NCBI RefSeq assembly: GCF_017562075.2
Contig: NW_024427766.1
Span: 1 to 64,000, forward strand
Origin: Anopheles merus
Taxonomy: Eukaryota; Arthropoda; Insecta; Diptera; Culicidae
Direction of reading: 5' to 3'
Length of the DNA stretch: 64,000 nt
Shown here: positions 47,701 to 60,200 of the stretch, piece by piece
Layout: each line of letters starts with the position of its first letter
How positions within the stretch are numbered: position 1 is the stretch's first letter
Made by a program: the position numbers and the translations under genes
The notes under the pieces: model-generated
Told to the model about the DNA's origin: nothing
Seen by the model: the letters and a program-made list of their open reading frames with translations, nothing else
The model's database searches: none

Positions 47701-49702
47701 ATAGCGTAAGCAACAGATCTAAGAAGTTTCCTCCAGTAGTTGAACCGCGCTAGATCGATTGGTGGGTTCACTGGGCGAATATGTAGATGTGTCGCTCGTA
47801 CTTCTTCATCGGTATCGGAGACTGATTGTTTTGCCGGCCATCGTGCCTCAGATTCGTGTAGGAAGGAGGGGCCACGTAACCACGGATTGTCCATCGTCAA
47901 CTCGGGCCCGTTATTCCACTTAGTCGCTAAGTCGGCCACATTTTGTTTCGAGGGCACCCACCTCCAGTCTCGTGGTTCGGTTGATGTCAGAATTTCCCCC
48001 AGCCGTACCGAAACGAACTGTTGATACCGTCGAGGATTTGCTGATTGTATCCACGTCAAGCACACGCTCGCATCAGTCCAAAGTATATGGCGTTTTATAG
48101 GGAAGGAATGATTATCTCTTATAACGTTTAACATTCGAACTCCTAGGACTGCCGCCTTCAGCTCGAGCCTTGGGATAGAGATGGTTTTTATAGGGGCTAC
48201 TTTAGTTTTTCCACCTATAAGCCCAACATGAATCATTCCATCAATCTCTATCCGAAAATAGGCAACGGAACAGTACGCGGTTTCACTTGCGTCTACGAAC
48301 ACATGCAGTTGCAGATCATGAAGGTTTTCGGGGTATGGGGAACGAAAATAGCATCTCGGTATGCGTAATTTTTCTAAGTGTGGTAGTAGTTTTATCCACT
48401 CCCCCCATCGTTGACACAAGTCGGTTGGTATTTGGTCGTCCCATTCAATACCCTTTACCCACATATCCTGAATAAGAGTTTTTCCATGTACGAGGAAAAA
48501 CGATATTAGTCCCATGGGATCAAACAGACTCATTACCACCCTCAGAACCTCTCGTTTTGTGGGAATGTGATGTTCGCGGAGAATATGTCGTATATTTTCG
48601 TTTGAGGAGAAGGAGAATGTGAAGACATCTTCTTTTATCTTCCATTTCATTCCTAGGACCGATCCGGTGTTTTCTCCTCTTTCCAACATCAGATCTTTAG
48701 AGGTCTCTTCGGCGGGGTCTCCAATACTGTTCAGCACTTCTGCGGAGTTAGATAGGAATCGCCGAAGCGTAAATCCTCCCTTCGAATGTACGTGCTTTAC
48801 TTCTTTCGTTACCTCTATAGCTTCTGCTACCGTGGTGAAACTCTGCAGATAATCATCTACGTAGTGGTTATCAATTATCGCCTTTGCGGCTCGGGGAAAC
48901 TTTTCTATGTATTCTTGTGCGTTCAAATTTTTTACGTATTGTGCCGAGGCAGGCGAACACGTTGAACCGAATGTCGCTACATCCATAACGTATACTTGCA
49001 TATGGTCTGACGGTCTGTTTCTGTACACAAAACGTTGCGATTGGCGATCGGGGTGTCGAATTTTATTTGATGGAACATTTCCATTATGTCGCCTGATACC
49101 GCTACGGGAAACTGTCTAAATTGGCTTAGTACTTGTGGCAGCGGGGTCAATAGGTCTGGACCTTTCAGCATTTTTGAGTTAAACGATACTCCTGAGACCT
49201 TGGCTGCTGCATCCCATATCAGTCTAATCTTACCCGGCTTCTTCGGGTTCTGTACAATTCCCAACGGTAAGTACCATACTTTTCCTACCTCCACTGCGGA
49301 GAGTTCTGTAAGACTGGCTTTGTGTGCGTAGCCTTTTGTTTCGTACTCACTAATAGTCTGTCGTACTTTTTCTTCTAATGCTTCCATTCGTCTAACGGCC
49401 ATAGGATAACTGTCGGGAAAGTTTGGGCAATCGGTGTTCCATAATAAGCCTGTTTCGAAGCAGTTACCTGAATCTACTCGTTTTGTGGTTTCTCTCAACA
49501 AGAGGTTTGAACGCTTTTCTTCTTCTGAGTCCAAAATTCCACTTGCCGTTTTCGTGCCATAGTCCTCTATCGTAAAGTAGTCTCGCAGTTGATCGTTTAC
49601 TTCTCTGTCACTATCTATTGGCGGTGCGGCGTGAAAATTTACAAGCGCTGTCGGTACCCCTTTTGGGACTCTTCTCCATAGATCGACCAACCTAGTCGAC
49701 AC
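47700..49702 (-). pseudogene. BEL reverse transcriptase and RNase H region
   Basis: The reverse transcriptase opens in frame 48977-49702 (VWYLPLGIVQNPKKPGKIRL, then VSGDIMEMFHQIK) and, after a one-base loss near 49010-49030, continues in frame 47115-49028 with DVATFGSTCSP and the active-site YVDDY. RNase H follows, with FVDAS, the glutamate in IPRLELKAA, WTDASVC and NVADLATK. The order and motifs are typical for Pao/BEL polymerases. Confidence 0.9.
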
Positions 49703-50895
49703 ATGGCAGCAATGGGATCGGACGGTTGTCCTTCACGGAGCTTGATCGGTACCCTGACTCGAATGTTGTCCAACCCGATCAGGAGCTGTGGCTGCACGTG
49801 TGTGTAGCTCTGTATCGGCAGCCCTCTAAGGTGTATATGTCTTTGTTGCAGTGCTTCGTAATTTAGTGTCTGTGTTGGGAGCATTAGCCGGCCGACCGTT
49901 CTGACGTTCTCTAATCTGTACCTCGTGTTTCTATCTTTTCCGGAAATATGAAGGTTTATTACTTCGGAGTTGTGCTCTTTCCTCGTTACATGTCCTGTCC
50001 ATTGCAGCGTTAGTGGTGTTTTTTGACCGTGTACACCCAACTCTGTTGCTATTGATTCGTCGATTAGTGAGTATGTCGATCCTTCATCTACGAAAGCGTA
50101 TATTGTTAGAGAGTTGTTGTTATGGTACAGGGTAACGGGTAGGATTCGGAATAAAGGACTAATAGAATTTACCTCATTTGCATGTGTTGCGCACGCACTT
50201 ACGGCATCTTCGGTTGTCGACGGGGAATGTAACAGCTTGTGGTGGCGTAAGCGGCATCCATCCACCCCACAGCCATGCCATGACTTGCAAGGCCATTTGC
50301 CGTGGTTGTTGAGGCATGTTCTACATAGGGATTTCGTGTTCACAAATTTCCAGCGATCACTCACATCTGCAGCTTTAAATTGCTCACACTCGTAGACACG
50401 ATGCCCCTCACGCTGACATACCGCACAGGTTTTCTTATGTGGCGTACTAGATGGTCGAGATAGAGATGCTGCTCTCTCATTTCTCTGCGACGCTTCGAAA
50501 TTTGTTGTAGCATGCGTATTCAAGACGGCCGTATTTTTTCTTCTAGTTTCTCCTATTCTGCTTATCTCTCTCAGATCGTTTGTCACCGCACAAGCGCGCC
50601 TTGCCAGGTTGTTTACATAGGTACTAAACCCTTCCAACCCGTCCGCTGCTTTCTCTTCCTGAAATGCAGCCCAGTTCAGCCTCATCTCCCCGCTCAGCTT
50701 CTCTTCCAACTCTTCTAACAGCATTGGATTGTTCAGGTGCGCGTTCAGTTTAGCTGCCTTCATCTGGTTTGTTAGTGCTTTCACTGCTAACCCGAACTCT
50801 ATAACGGTTCTCATTTTATCCGGTCTCGGGGGTGGCAAGTTACGAATTTTGTTTAAAAGTGAACGAATCAGTAGGCTCGGTTTTCCGTAAACCAT
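49640..50895 (-). pseudogene. BEL gag C-terminus and aspartic protease
   Basis: The frame carries gag sequence, zinc-knuckle-like cysteines (CAVCQREGHRVYEC and CRTCLNNHGKWPC) and an aspartic protease site AFVDEGSTYSLID, the DxGS-type motif of this group. It ends near 49640-49700 where the frame changes into the reverse-transcriptase frame. Confidence 0.85.
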
Positions 50896-51922
50896 CTTAA
50901 CGATTCTATCACATCTGGTACGTTCTCTTTTATCGTCAGTTGACCCTTCACCAGTTCAAGCGCATTGCCCTTAAGGCATCTTTGCAATCTTATTAGATTC
51001 TCAGCACTACTAAATCCACACGTTTTGGCCGCTTCCTCGAAAGTACTAAGAAACAGCGGCCACTCTTCCGGATCCCCACTAAATATCGACACTTCTTTGC
51101 CAAGGACGTGACGCGCAGCGATTTGCCTTCCAGACAAGCCTTCTTTCCCTTCCTTTCGCTTTCATCTTTCTTTTCTTCGCTCGCTTGTCCCTCGACACTT
51201 GACGTCGCTAGAGGTTTTATATTAGATACTCCGGGTTTGGAGAGAGTGTCTTCACGAGGTGATATTTCTTCATCAGTCGATCCTTGGCCAGTTTTTAGCC
51301 AGCACACTATTTTCTCGCTATAACTGACCTCTGAGCCCGCTCGGCTGGCTTGAGATAGTTCTCTCATGATTTCGCGCTTTCTCTCCAGGGACTCACGACG
51401 TATACTCTGTTCTTGAGCCTTCATCTCAGCTTCGGCTTTGAGTGATTTCTCCCGAAGAATACTCTCCTCTTCGGCAAGCTTTTTCTTCTCTTCTAACTGA
51501 CGTATCAGCTCTGCGTTCTCACGACATGCGATCTCTCGCTTTTCTGCGATCTCCCTCTCTCGCATCCGTTGTTCCTCTTCCACTAGCTTAAGCTTCTCTT
51601 CCACGTTTAGTGAGAGGATAGTTGATGTAACACTTACTGGTGCAATCTTCTCGCTTCGCTTAGTGGAGGCCGTTGACCCCTTCCTCGATCGCGTAGCGGG
51701 TTTCAAGCTGGCTGTGTCCCGATCGTCACGGAATTTGGCAGCCGTGGACTCCTGCTTCATTCTGCACGCGGAGCATACATACCTTGATGCTGGATCTTTG
51801 ACGGTAACGGTCAGTCCCGCACACGTAGCATGTTCCCATTTTGTGCACAAGCAGCACTTCTCCATCGTGGCTTTCTCATCCTGTGGTTGGCTACACAGCT
51901 GGCACTTCGGTGTAGTGTCCAT
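50868..51922 (-). pseudogene. BEL gag N-terminus with PHD-like finger
   Basis: It starts MDTTPKCQLCSQPQDEK; Cys/His pairs spaced like a PHD finger occupy the first 60 residues (CCLCTKWEHATC, VCSAC). A long, highly charged Glu/Arg/Lys coiled-coil-like region follows, then after a frame change near 51110-51140 a DUF1759-type gag segment (FSGDPEEWPLFLSTFEEA). PHD fingers at the gag start are known in BEL elements. Confidence 0.85.
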
Positions 51923-51964
51923 CCTTCTATCTCTTTCTCTTACGTGAGAGAAAATTTCAGAATT

Positions 51965-52281
51965 TGTTGGGATGAATTTTCGCTAACCGCCTTTGAAACG
52001 GTTCTGAAACTATATTTCATACATATTATAACACGATCACATTTGATTTCACCTTTTCACTTACTTTTCTCGTCCCTTCACTAATCTGAGTTTTAACGCT
52101 TACTTAATATTAATTAATTAATATCCGTGTTACGCTTATGGCTTGGTATTTGCTCCTTACTCCTCGCTGGTTGGATTGCTTCTCCCGTTTCGCTGCGATT
52201 CTCTTGACGTTCGCCCTGTATGACTTTCGTCTCGTCAGGGGTGTTCAAACGCCAAGGGTGTCGAACGGTTTCGTCGCAACA
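51965..52281 (-). repeat. 5' LTR of the BEL element (317 bp)
   Basis: Intact LTR, TGTTGCGACG...CATCCCAACA on the minus strand. It serves as the reference that exposes the MITE in the other LTR. Confidence 0.95.
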
Positions 52282-53141
52282 GATATGATAATTACAAAAA
52301 ATATCACCAAGCATGTGATGGTCGCAACAACTGTTTGAGTCTCATCTCTGATCATCACAGTGGAGCTCGTGACGCTGACATGGATTTTGATGCAGCCGGA
52401 ATTTGTCATGATTATGTCAGTGACATATTGGGGAACTGATCACAGTAAAAAAAACGTCATGACAAAGTGACTGATAAAGCATTGGTTGCTAAAATGTCAC
52501 TAAACATGTATTGGACACACCAACTGTTTAAGCATCACCTCTGATTGTCACAATTGAGTTCGTGACGCTGACATGGATTTTGCTTCAGTCAGATTTAGTT
52601 ATGACATTGGCAATGACATTTTGCAGCACTGCATAGGATTACAACACTGTGTTCCTAAACGGCAACTCGTCACCAGTTGTTGAACATAAATCAGTTCTAA
52701 CACAACTTCCAGGTCCAGGATTGGTAATCAGTTTCTCCAGCTCGATAAGTTTGGGAAAATGTCCTTGGTCCATTATTATCTGTTGAGCACGGATAGGAAC
52801 GAAAACAGTTCCCAGATACCATAGAGTCAGTGATAAAACCGTTACAAGACCTTATTGGGTTTGATTTTTCTTTTCGTATCATTTTCAGAACTTGAATTGA
52901 TCCAAGATCACTTCTGGAAATGGAATAGCTACGAGATTTATTCCATGCGTACGATTGATAAGATAAACAATCCTGAGCCGTGATAGGCAAAATTGCAAAA
53001 TACGATGCGTTAGCCATTAAGGCCACGATGACACATTGACCGATGAAGCCAACAAACGTGTGATACATCATGATTATTCAATGTAAAATAAGCTTAACAA
53101 AAACAGCAAAAGGATTATTATTTCTTCAATGTTACAGAAAA

Positions 53142-53147
53142 TTTATT
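53142..53147 (-). terminator. Candidate distal poly(A) signal
   Basis: TTTATT on the plus strand, AATAAA on the minus strand. It could end a very long pumilio 3'UTR; such hexamers are frequent in AT-rich DNA. Confidence 0.25.
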
Positions 53148-56100
53148 TGTTTGATAGTATTATAATATTTATAGTTATGTTCAAATTAATATTACTTTCA
53201 TATTTATATATTGTTTTTATAATTATTTATAGCCGTGTGTGAGTGTGTGTTCCTTATGCTTCATTATGTTTGTGTTGTTTGTTCTTAGTCGCATATGTTT
53301 TTGCTTCCTTTTTCTCTTCTTTTTATTCTGTTTGCTGTATTTCCATTCTTCTAACGTTATTGTTGATCGTTTTGTATTTTCTATTTTAATTCTGTATTGC
53401 TGTTGCTGGTTGAGTCGTTTTATTTACTCAGAGTTGCTTCTAAAATCGATTGGTTACACACGATGGATGATTGAAACACTCACTAAAACTGGTTTACTTT
53501 CAAAATGAAAAACGAAAACACGATTAAAAACATAAAACAACAAACACACACACACACAAAAAATGCTAGCGTGCACACTCCTACACACATACACATAAAC
53601 GACAGGTGTCCCAAGTATTGGATAGCAAAGTGTGTTTGCATACGCTGTGCACCTTCACAATATATGTTGTTTTAATAGAAAAATGCTACCGCGATTTAAA
53701 TAACTAAATTCGTACGGATACAAAATCATTGAATTGTAAAAAAACAAAAAATGAGGATAAGTTAATAGAACGAAAAAAAAAAACTATGCAAAACTTACTA
53801 AATTAGCTAAGAAAAAAAATCAATTTCAATAAACGAAAAACGTTCAATTTCACTTGTGTTAACCGTCTTGCAGTTGCATGCAGAAGGTCTTAACAAAAAT
53901 TTTGTATGAACATTTTTATAAGGTAATTTTAGTTTAATCTCTGATAAATTTCCATTGTGTGTTGTGAGTTGTTTTAACGCAATTCGATATCTTTTGTCGG
54001 TTCTAATATTGCAACTTGTGTTTTATTTTTCATTTACAGTTGTTGTTTGACCTCGCTTTCATTTTTATGTATCTGTCCTTTCTTTTCCAATACACTTTAT
54101 TTTTGCTGTGTTATTCGGTGACATATTTATACTTTATACGTTCTTTTCTGTTTTCTCCTTCCTGTTGTATCTTTTATTACATTAGCTCAAGCTAAATTTG
54201 TTTTTTCTACAACTTTTTCTCTTTCGTTCTCTTTTCCATTTTTACACTTCCATTTCATTCTTGTCTCAACATTGCGCGTTGTGTCAGGGTTTTAGGTTAT
54301 GCATGTTTCGCATAGTTTTATGCTTTGTTTCCTACCACCTTTTTGTAGTTGTTGCTTTAGTTTTCCTTGTAGAGCATTTTTCAATATGTATTTTGTTTGT
54401 CGCTCCATTACGAAGATCAGTTGTTCTATGTTATGCCCGTAAACCTTTCTCTTTTTTCCTTTTTCATGAGTCGTTCTAGCTCTTATAAGAAGTACACTTG
54501 TTGATTTGCGGGGGGAGGGAGATGAATTTTAATACAAAAGTGGAGCGTTAGTGTCCTAATGTACAGAGGTAGTGAGAGAGATAAACGTTGAAGAGAAAAG
54601 GAGAGGATATTTTTGCATTTAACAGCGTTAAAATAGAACGACACTAATAACAGAATAGGGATCTTTTCTATTGCAAATAATTCGTTCCATGTTGAAGGTT
54701 ATCGAAGTGCTTGTAGTTGATCTCTCGATCTGAATCGGAAGGTATCTAACTTAGATTGGAACATCGTCACGAAAAAATAAAAGTTTTAATTTTAGTTTGC
54801 GAATGTACACTTTACAAGCAATGCAATTTAGAGCAGTAGGCAAATTTTACACAACAATTACACGATTTTACAATCAACGGAGGGTGCGCCTCCCATACCC
54901 ACAAGTGTCTGTTTTCCTAGGATGTTGTGCCGATAATCCTTTCTTTTTTCGTATCGAAACATTGGACCCGTAGTTGGACCTGGGTACACGGCAAAGGATT
55001 CGAGGTGTGAGAGCTTTGCTGGAGCGGAGGATAAGGTGGAAGGAAAAGGGTGGTAGATTATGTAGCATATTACTGGTGTGTCTTGCAGTTCAAGTAGAAA
55101 AAAATCACAGATCGTGTGGTTGTTGTGGTTGCAGAATTTCAATGCCAATTTCAATGCTGCTTCGTTTAATCGATTCACCCACTTATTTTCTTTAATTTTA
55201 CAATACACCAGATAAAGATTCTAATTCATGGGACTTTGTATTTTGTCTGTTTGCGGGGTAGGGGTAAGGCGCTGCAGGGAGGGTGGAGGGAGGGGGGGGG
55301 TATATTTTGCGCAGATTTTTATTATGAATTGTATGTGTTAGTGTTTCCTTTCACTTTTTTACAGTTAAAAACAATTTTAACAAAATGTCGCCGTATTTGC
55401 ACTGGGGGGAGGGGAGCGACTATTAATCTTTACACACAAGAGCAAACCAGCCAACAAACGGAGTCTTAATGGTCGGGGGAAAGCGGCTTTACCACAGCGA
55501 GTTGGGATCACGTTTTTACACTGTTAAAAGTACAGAGATGAAAGCCCATCGAATTTTGGAAGTTTGCAAGACTCTGCGAAAGGAGACAATTTTGAATTCT
55601 TTCGCCTTTTCGGAGGACTTAAGACAGAGGAATTGTGAGACTGCTGATTTGTTTTTTGTTAAACCACTTTTTAAAGGAGAAAAAGGAAATTTGTCATAAA
55701 ATGCATATGTTTTTCATTTTGCACATTCACTGCCAGTTTCGTTCCTCTTGTTTGTAGGAGAATCCGAATTTCTCACTTTTGTTATGTTACACACTTTCAC
55801 TGTACATATCACACGATTTCCGAGGATGAAGGCAGGGCATATTGTAGAGGTAGAAGCGAAGCACTGTTTTAGGGGTGGTGATGTCTGTTTTGGGCACATA
55901 GAGATGTTTACAATCTCTTTTGGGCTGTGTGAGTGTGTGTGTGTGGTTTTTCCGCTTTCCCGCTACCTTTCGAGCCAGTCGTTGGGGCTTGTTGTTATTA
56001 GTGGAGATGATGATTTTTGTACAAATTTTCACAAAATGTCCCGCATTCTAGCTGGTGTGTGTGTGGGTTAGTGTTGTATTCGTTCGCTTCTTTTCTGGGC

Positions 56101-57275
56101 TTAGCTAAACAAAACAATCAAACGATGAAGTTATACAACAACTCAGTATCAGTGCATGCAGTTTTCCCGAATGGTCTATGAACAGTAACAGGCATCCTGA
56201 AGAGAATGAGAAAGATTAAGAGAGGAAGAGTGCGGTCTTCTTAACTTAGATTAATTTCCTTTCCTTGCTATCAAAGCCCAAACTCGTTAGATTACATTTG
56301 TCTTGGATTCGATTAATTTTACAGACATAAACAACAAACGAACACAGTTTTTTAGAGGTTCGTAAGAATAATTGTACAACGTAACAATTTTAAACCATAG
56401 TGTGGGCAAAATTGAAATTAAATGAAATGCATACTGAGAACCATATGTACTATCTTCTCCCGAGTGATTTGCTGGTCTAGATTACATTCTCTTCTCTCCA
56501 GGAGCCATAATTTTCCCCTATTTAGCTGAATTGTACAACAAAAATTACATATATTTTTACAAGGTGATTCTAAGCTTGTTAGACCATGCTTCCATTACTC
56601 ACGTGTTCAGTATTTTTCTACCCTTTTTGACTACCTTGCTCACCTAACCCAAAACCCCGTCATTCCCGGTGTTAACAAGCTTTGCGCAATCGGTGTAATG
56701 TCGATAGCACACACACACACACACGTGGTGCAGAGCGAGCTTTGTTCTTTACATTCCTATGCCTTTCCCTTCACTCCTCCCATTTTACAATCCATTATAG
56801 AGAAAACAAATCTAACCTGAGAAGAACACTTGATAGCGGTTTTTTTTCGTTCCACATCCTCCTCCCCTTGGTTTGTGTTCTATTATTTGTACAGCACATT
56901 TTACACATCTTCTTTAAACTTTCCGGCGTGTGTGCGGTAAGAATGTATAAAAGTGATCTCAAGGGTCGTGGTGGTGGGGGTGGGTGGTGGTGGTGGTGGT
57001 GGTTTTGTAGTGATGGTAGTATGGCGATTTTCTACAAGGTTTTTCTTTTACACATTCCTAGTTTTGAGGAGTATGCGAGTGTCTTCCCTACTCTGTGGGG
57101 AAAGTTGTGTTTCTGTTCTCTATTCCATGTGACATGTGTTTGTAGTACAGTCCAGTTTTTGGAGGTGGTATTGCGTGTATTGTGGGTATTATTTCTTATC
57201 TCATGTAGTATGTATGTTCAGTCCAACGTCACACACAAAATGTACGCGCTTCTTCGCGCAGTGTGGATATTGTTG

Positions 57276-57283
57276 TATTTACA
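57276..57283 (-). promoter_or_regulatory. Pumilio response element (UGUAAAUA)
   Basis: TATTTACA on the plus strand reads UGUAAAUA in a minus-strand RNA, a canonical Pumilio site. One such site in 9 kb of AT-rich DNA is expected by chance. Confidence 0.3.
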
Positions 57284-60200
57284 TTGGCTTCTATTTTCGA
57301 TTGATCGCTGTTGGGTTTTTCGTGTTAGAATGGTTCATGCTCTCTGTTTCTGCTTTTGCTGTCCTGATATTTGCATTGCTGAATCGATTTATGGTGTTTC
57401 GCCTATTTTTTACCACTATTTACTCTGCAGACATTGCGTACTTTCCTTGATAAATAAGTGCTCTTTTGGTGGTTTGTACAGAGAATTATACACACTTTTT
57501 AAACCGTTCCCATCAATTGGTCTTGAGAAGTTTTGGGTTGTCATTTTCGTGAGGTCTTTTCTATTATTCTACTCAACCTGGATACTGTAGCTTTAGTTTC
57601 ACTGTTTTCTCTTTTCCACCTAGACACTTTTGCATAAAGGTCAAGAACTCACACACGCACACACACGCGTACACACCTTATAAATATCGTTCCTACGCTT
57701 CTCTGTAACGCAAGTTGGATGCATTTTGTAATATTTACGAAGGATTTCTACAACTGGTTTTTCTTTTTTTTTGTATCTAAGAATTCTAATGTACAATCAA
57801 ACACTATTCAAAATGCTTCTCCTTAACGCACACCCATACACGCGCGCTTTGTCAATCTCATCTATTGAACTGCTGGCAAATTGGTTAAATTTTAAGAATT
57901 TACGCCTCGACCACATATACTCCCGATACTGACGGTCTTCATACGCGAGATCTATTTTACTTTGTAATGGTTGTGTGGTGATTTTGATTCGGCTTGATGC
58001 TGCTGATTCATCATGATTTGCATACGGGCCATTTGAGTTTGTTCGTATGTTTTCGTACGATGGTGTGAGTTTGCTAATTGCCGCACTTTTACAAGAAATG
58101 TCTCTGTTGGGTTCTGAGTTTCTGGTAGGGTAGGTAGTATAAAATAACTATATAAATTTTGTACAGCGATATACAACTTGATCGTTTGCCATGTGCACAC
58201 ACACACACCAGTTTTTGTTTTTCAGATCGCCTGTTTCATGGTCACAAATGTTTACAACATTCGTTTCTCCGTACGGACTCGCTAAAATGGTTTAATCAAC
58301 TCATAATGCTTGCATTGAACGTGTTTGTGTGTACAAAGAAAACGAAACAAATGGAAGGACATTTGTATATACCAACTTCGGTAGAGTTCGGTTTCAAACG
58401 TTTCAGTGAAGCATTTCTATGTCATCTTCGTAGCTCATTATCTGTTATCCCAATTTTTCTTTTTTTTTTTTTAAATATGATGATTTTCCATCGGTCAATC
58501 CAGGTGTTTAATGTTTTGTTACTTTTTTCCACTGTCCTGTGACAGGTTTTTAACCAGTTTTTTATATTAAAGTCTAGAAAATCGTTTCTAAGAAAGTCTA
58601 TCCATTATGAGGAATATGTATATAGTCATGAGGCATTGCTACAAGCCCACAATAGTTATTTTCACTGTTCATAATTGATTTAACATAGCACAAATATTTT
58701 CTTTATATATTTATATATTTATAGATTCATTTTAAAGCAGCATCTAAAACCCATACAGTAAGGTGTTCCATCCCACCACTGCATGAATGTACAACTGCAT
58801 GCTTAATAGCTCAACGGGTTGTGTTGCATATGTCCGCGATCCTGTTAGTATGAACGAACATAATTAGGGACAAAAAAAACTTTTTCTACTGTAATGGTAT
58901 TTTTTCCGCTTAGCAAAACACGATTCATCTCTATGCTTTATGCTCCAATAACATTTTTGTATATTGAAAAATATAATTTAAGCATTACCAAGAAGGAACC
59001 AATTTTGCTCTGAATATGCAAAAAAGAAAATATTTTACTAAGTATTTCGTATAATTAATTTTAATACGCTTAAAAAGGACACTAAAATAACTTTATCTGT
59101 TAAGCTAATTCCAATTTAAAAATTGTTTAATGCAACTTTTGATGCAAAAAAAAAGTTAGCATATTTCATACAAAGGACAATCTAATTCACATTCATACAA
59201 AACCCACGGGCAGTTTTCAACAAATGCGAGGATGCCTAACATTTGCCACCACACACACGTAGAAGTTGTTACTTGTTCATTCGCTAAATTTGCGTTAAAA
59301 TTCACGGTTCTTACGTAACTCCAGTCTTGGATGAGGCGCGCTCTTCGCCACCCTTTCTGTGCCAAAATAGCTAAGAAAATGCGCCTCAATTATCTTGTTC
59401 TCATCTCAGCGGGTCAGTTGCAATCGATCGTGTTAGTTTTCTGTACCATTATAGCGCTATATTCGTTTTTTAATTACGTACTATCACTACGGTGAGAGAA
59501 CTAGGACTATACGCAAAGTGCTTAAAAATAGTACAGTTACTCCATTTATCAAACGTACGATTATGTTCTTTTATGTGGAAATTATCCATTCCGCTCACGG
59601 GGTTTGATAGGTATATTACTATTATGAACCAGAAAACTCCCTCCTTTTTCAAGCATGACGCCGGCAAGTTGACGAGGAAAAAAAGTATAAGAAATACTTC
59701 ACATATTTAGTCATCTATTTGCTTGTTACTGCGGGTTGTTCGATTTTTTAATCAGATGCTTCACGTTTTCGTGAGAAAATTCTATTGTATTAAAATGGTC
59801 AAACTAGAGCGGAGCTTCTTATCGTTGTTAATTGATACAGTTCATGTAAGTTCGACTTTATAACTCTTAAATCTGACTAAACTCTACAAGTTTCGGAAAC
59901 TGATGTAAGAAGAATAAATGAAATGAGTTTTTATCATCATCCTTAGTTGGTAAATGTATGTGGAAAATGTAACTGTAACGCTCTACTATTAGCTAGATGA
60001 AACGCTTGCCCAAAGCGGCACATCACCAGACCGCGCATTAGTACAAACTACGTTGGACTGGGATGGCAGTAAATGGTTTCCGTTATTATTTCTTTTTTCA
60101 TTTGCTTACATAAAACTGTACTAGAGTAATCCTAAATTCACCGGTCGATGGATATTTTGCTTTAGCTCTTTAACAAATACGGTCAATTTTCATCCATCGT

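Larger units (their letters stand above)
44941..52281 (-). mobile_element. BEL-Pao LTR retrotransposon
   Basis: The element reads on the minus strand: LTR, gag, protease, reverse transcriptase, RNase H, integrase, LTR. The LTRs run from TGTTGCGACG to CATCCCAACA on that strand, and a 5-bp TSD GATAT flanks the whole (44936-44940, 52282-52286). The 5' LTR is 51965-52281 (317 bp). The 3' LTR is 44941-46209, which is also 317 bp once the 947-bp MITE and 5-bp duplication are taken out. The order gag-PR-RT-RH-IN, the PHD-like finger at the gag start and the YVDDY active site place it in the BEL-Pao group. The coding part is broken by six or more single-base frameshifts. Confidence 0.95.
44515..52631. 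mobile_element. Foldback-type element split by the BEL retrotransposon
   Basis: The left arm (about 44515-44690) is an inverted copy of sequence right of the BEL element. AGAGGTGAGACTCAAACAGT at about 44591 pairs with ACTGTTTGAGTCTCATCTCT at about 52330 and again, less closely, with ACTGTTTAAGCATCACCTCT near 52525, because the right arm holds two tandem copies. The outer ends CAGTGCTGCCAAATG (44515) and CATTTTGCAGCACTG (ending 52631) are inverted repeats. No TSD was found, so the exact limits are uncertain. Without BEL the element would be about 0.8 kb. Confidence 0.6.

Noticed and set aside
56682..57590. 302-codon plus-strand frame
   Set aside because: Hydrophobic Phe/Leu/Cys/Val-rich translation of GT/T-rich DNA, antisense to the probable pumilio 3'UTR, with no domain or splice context.
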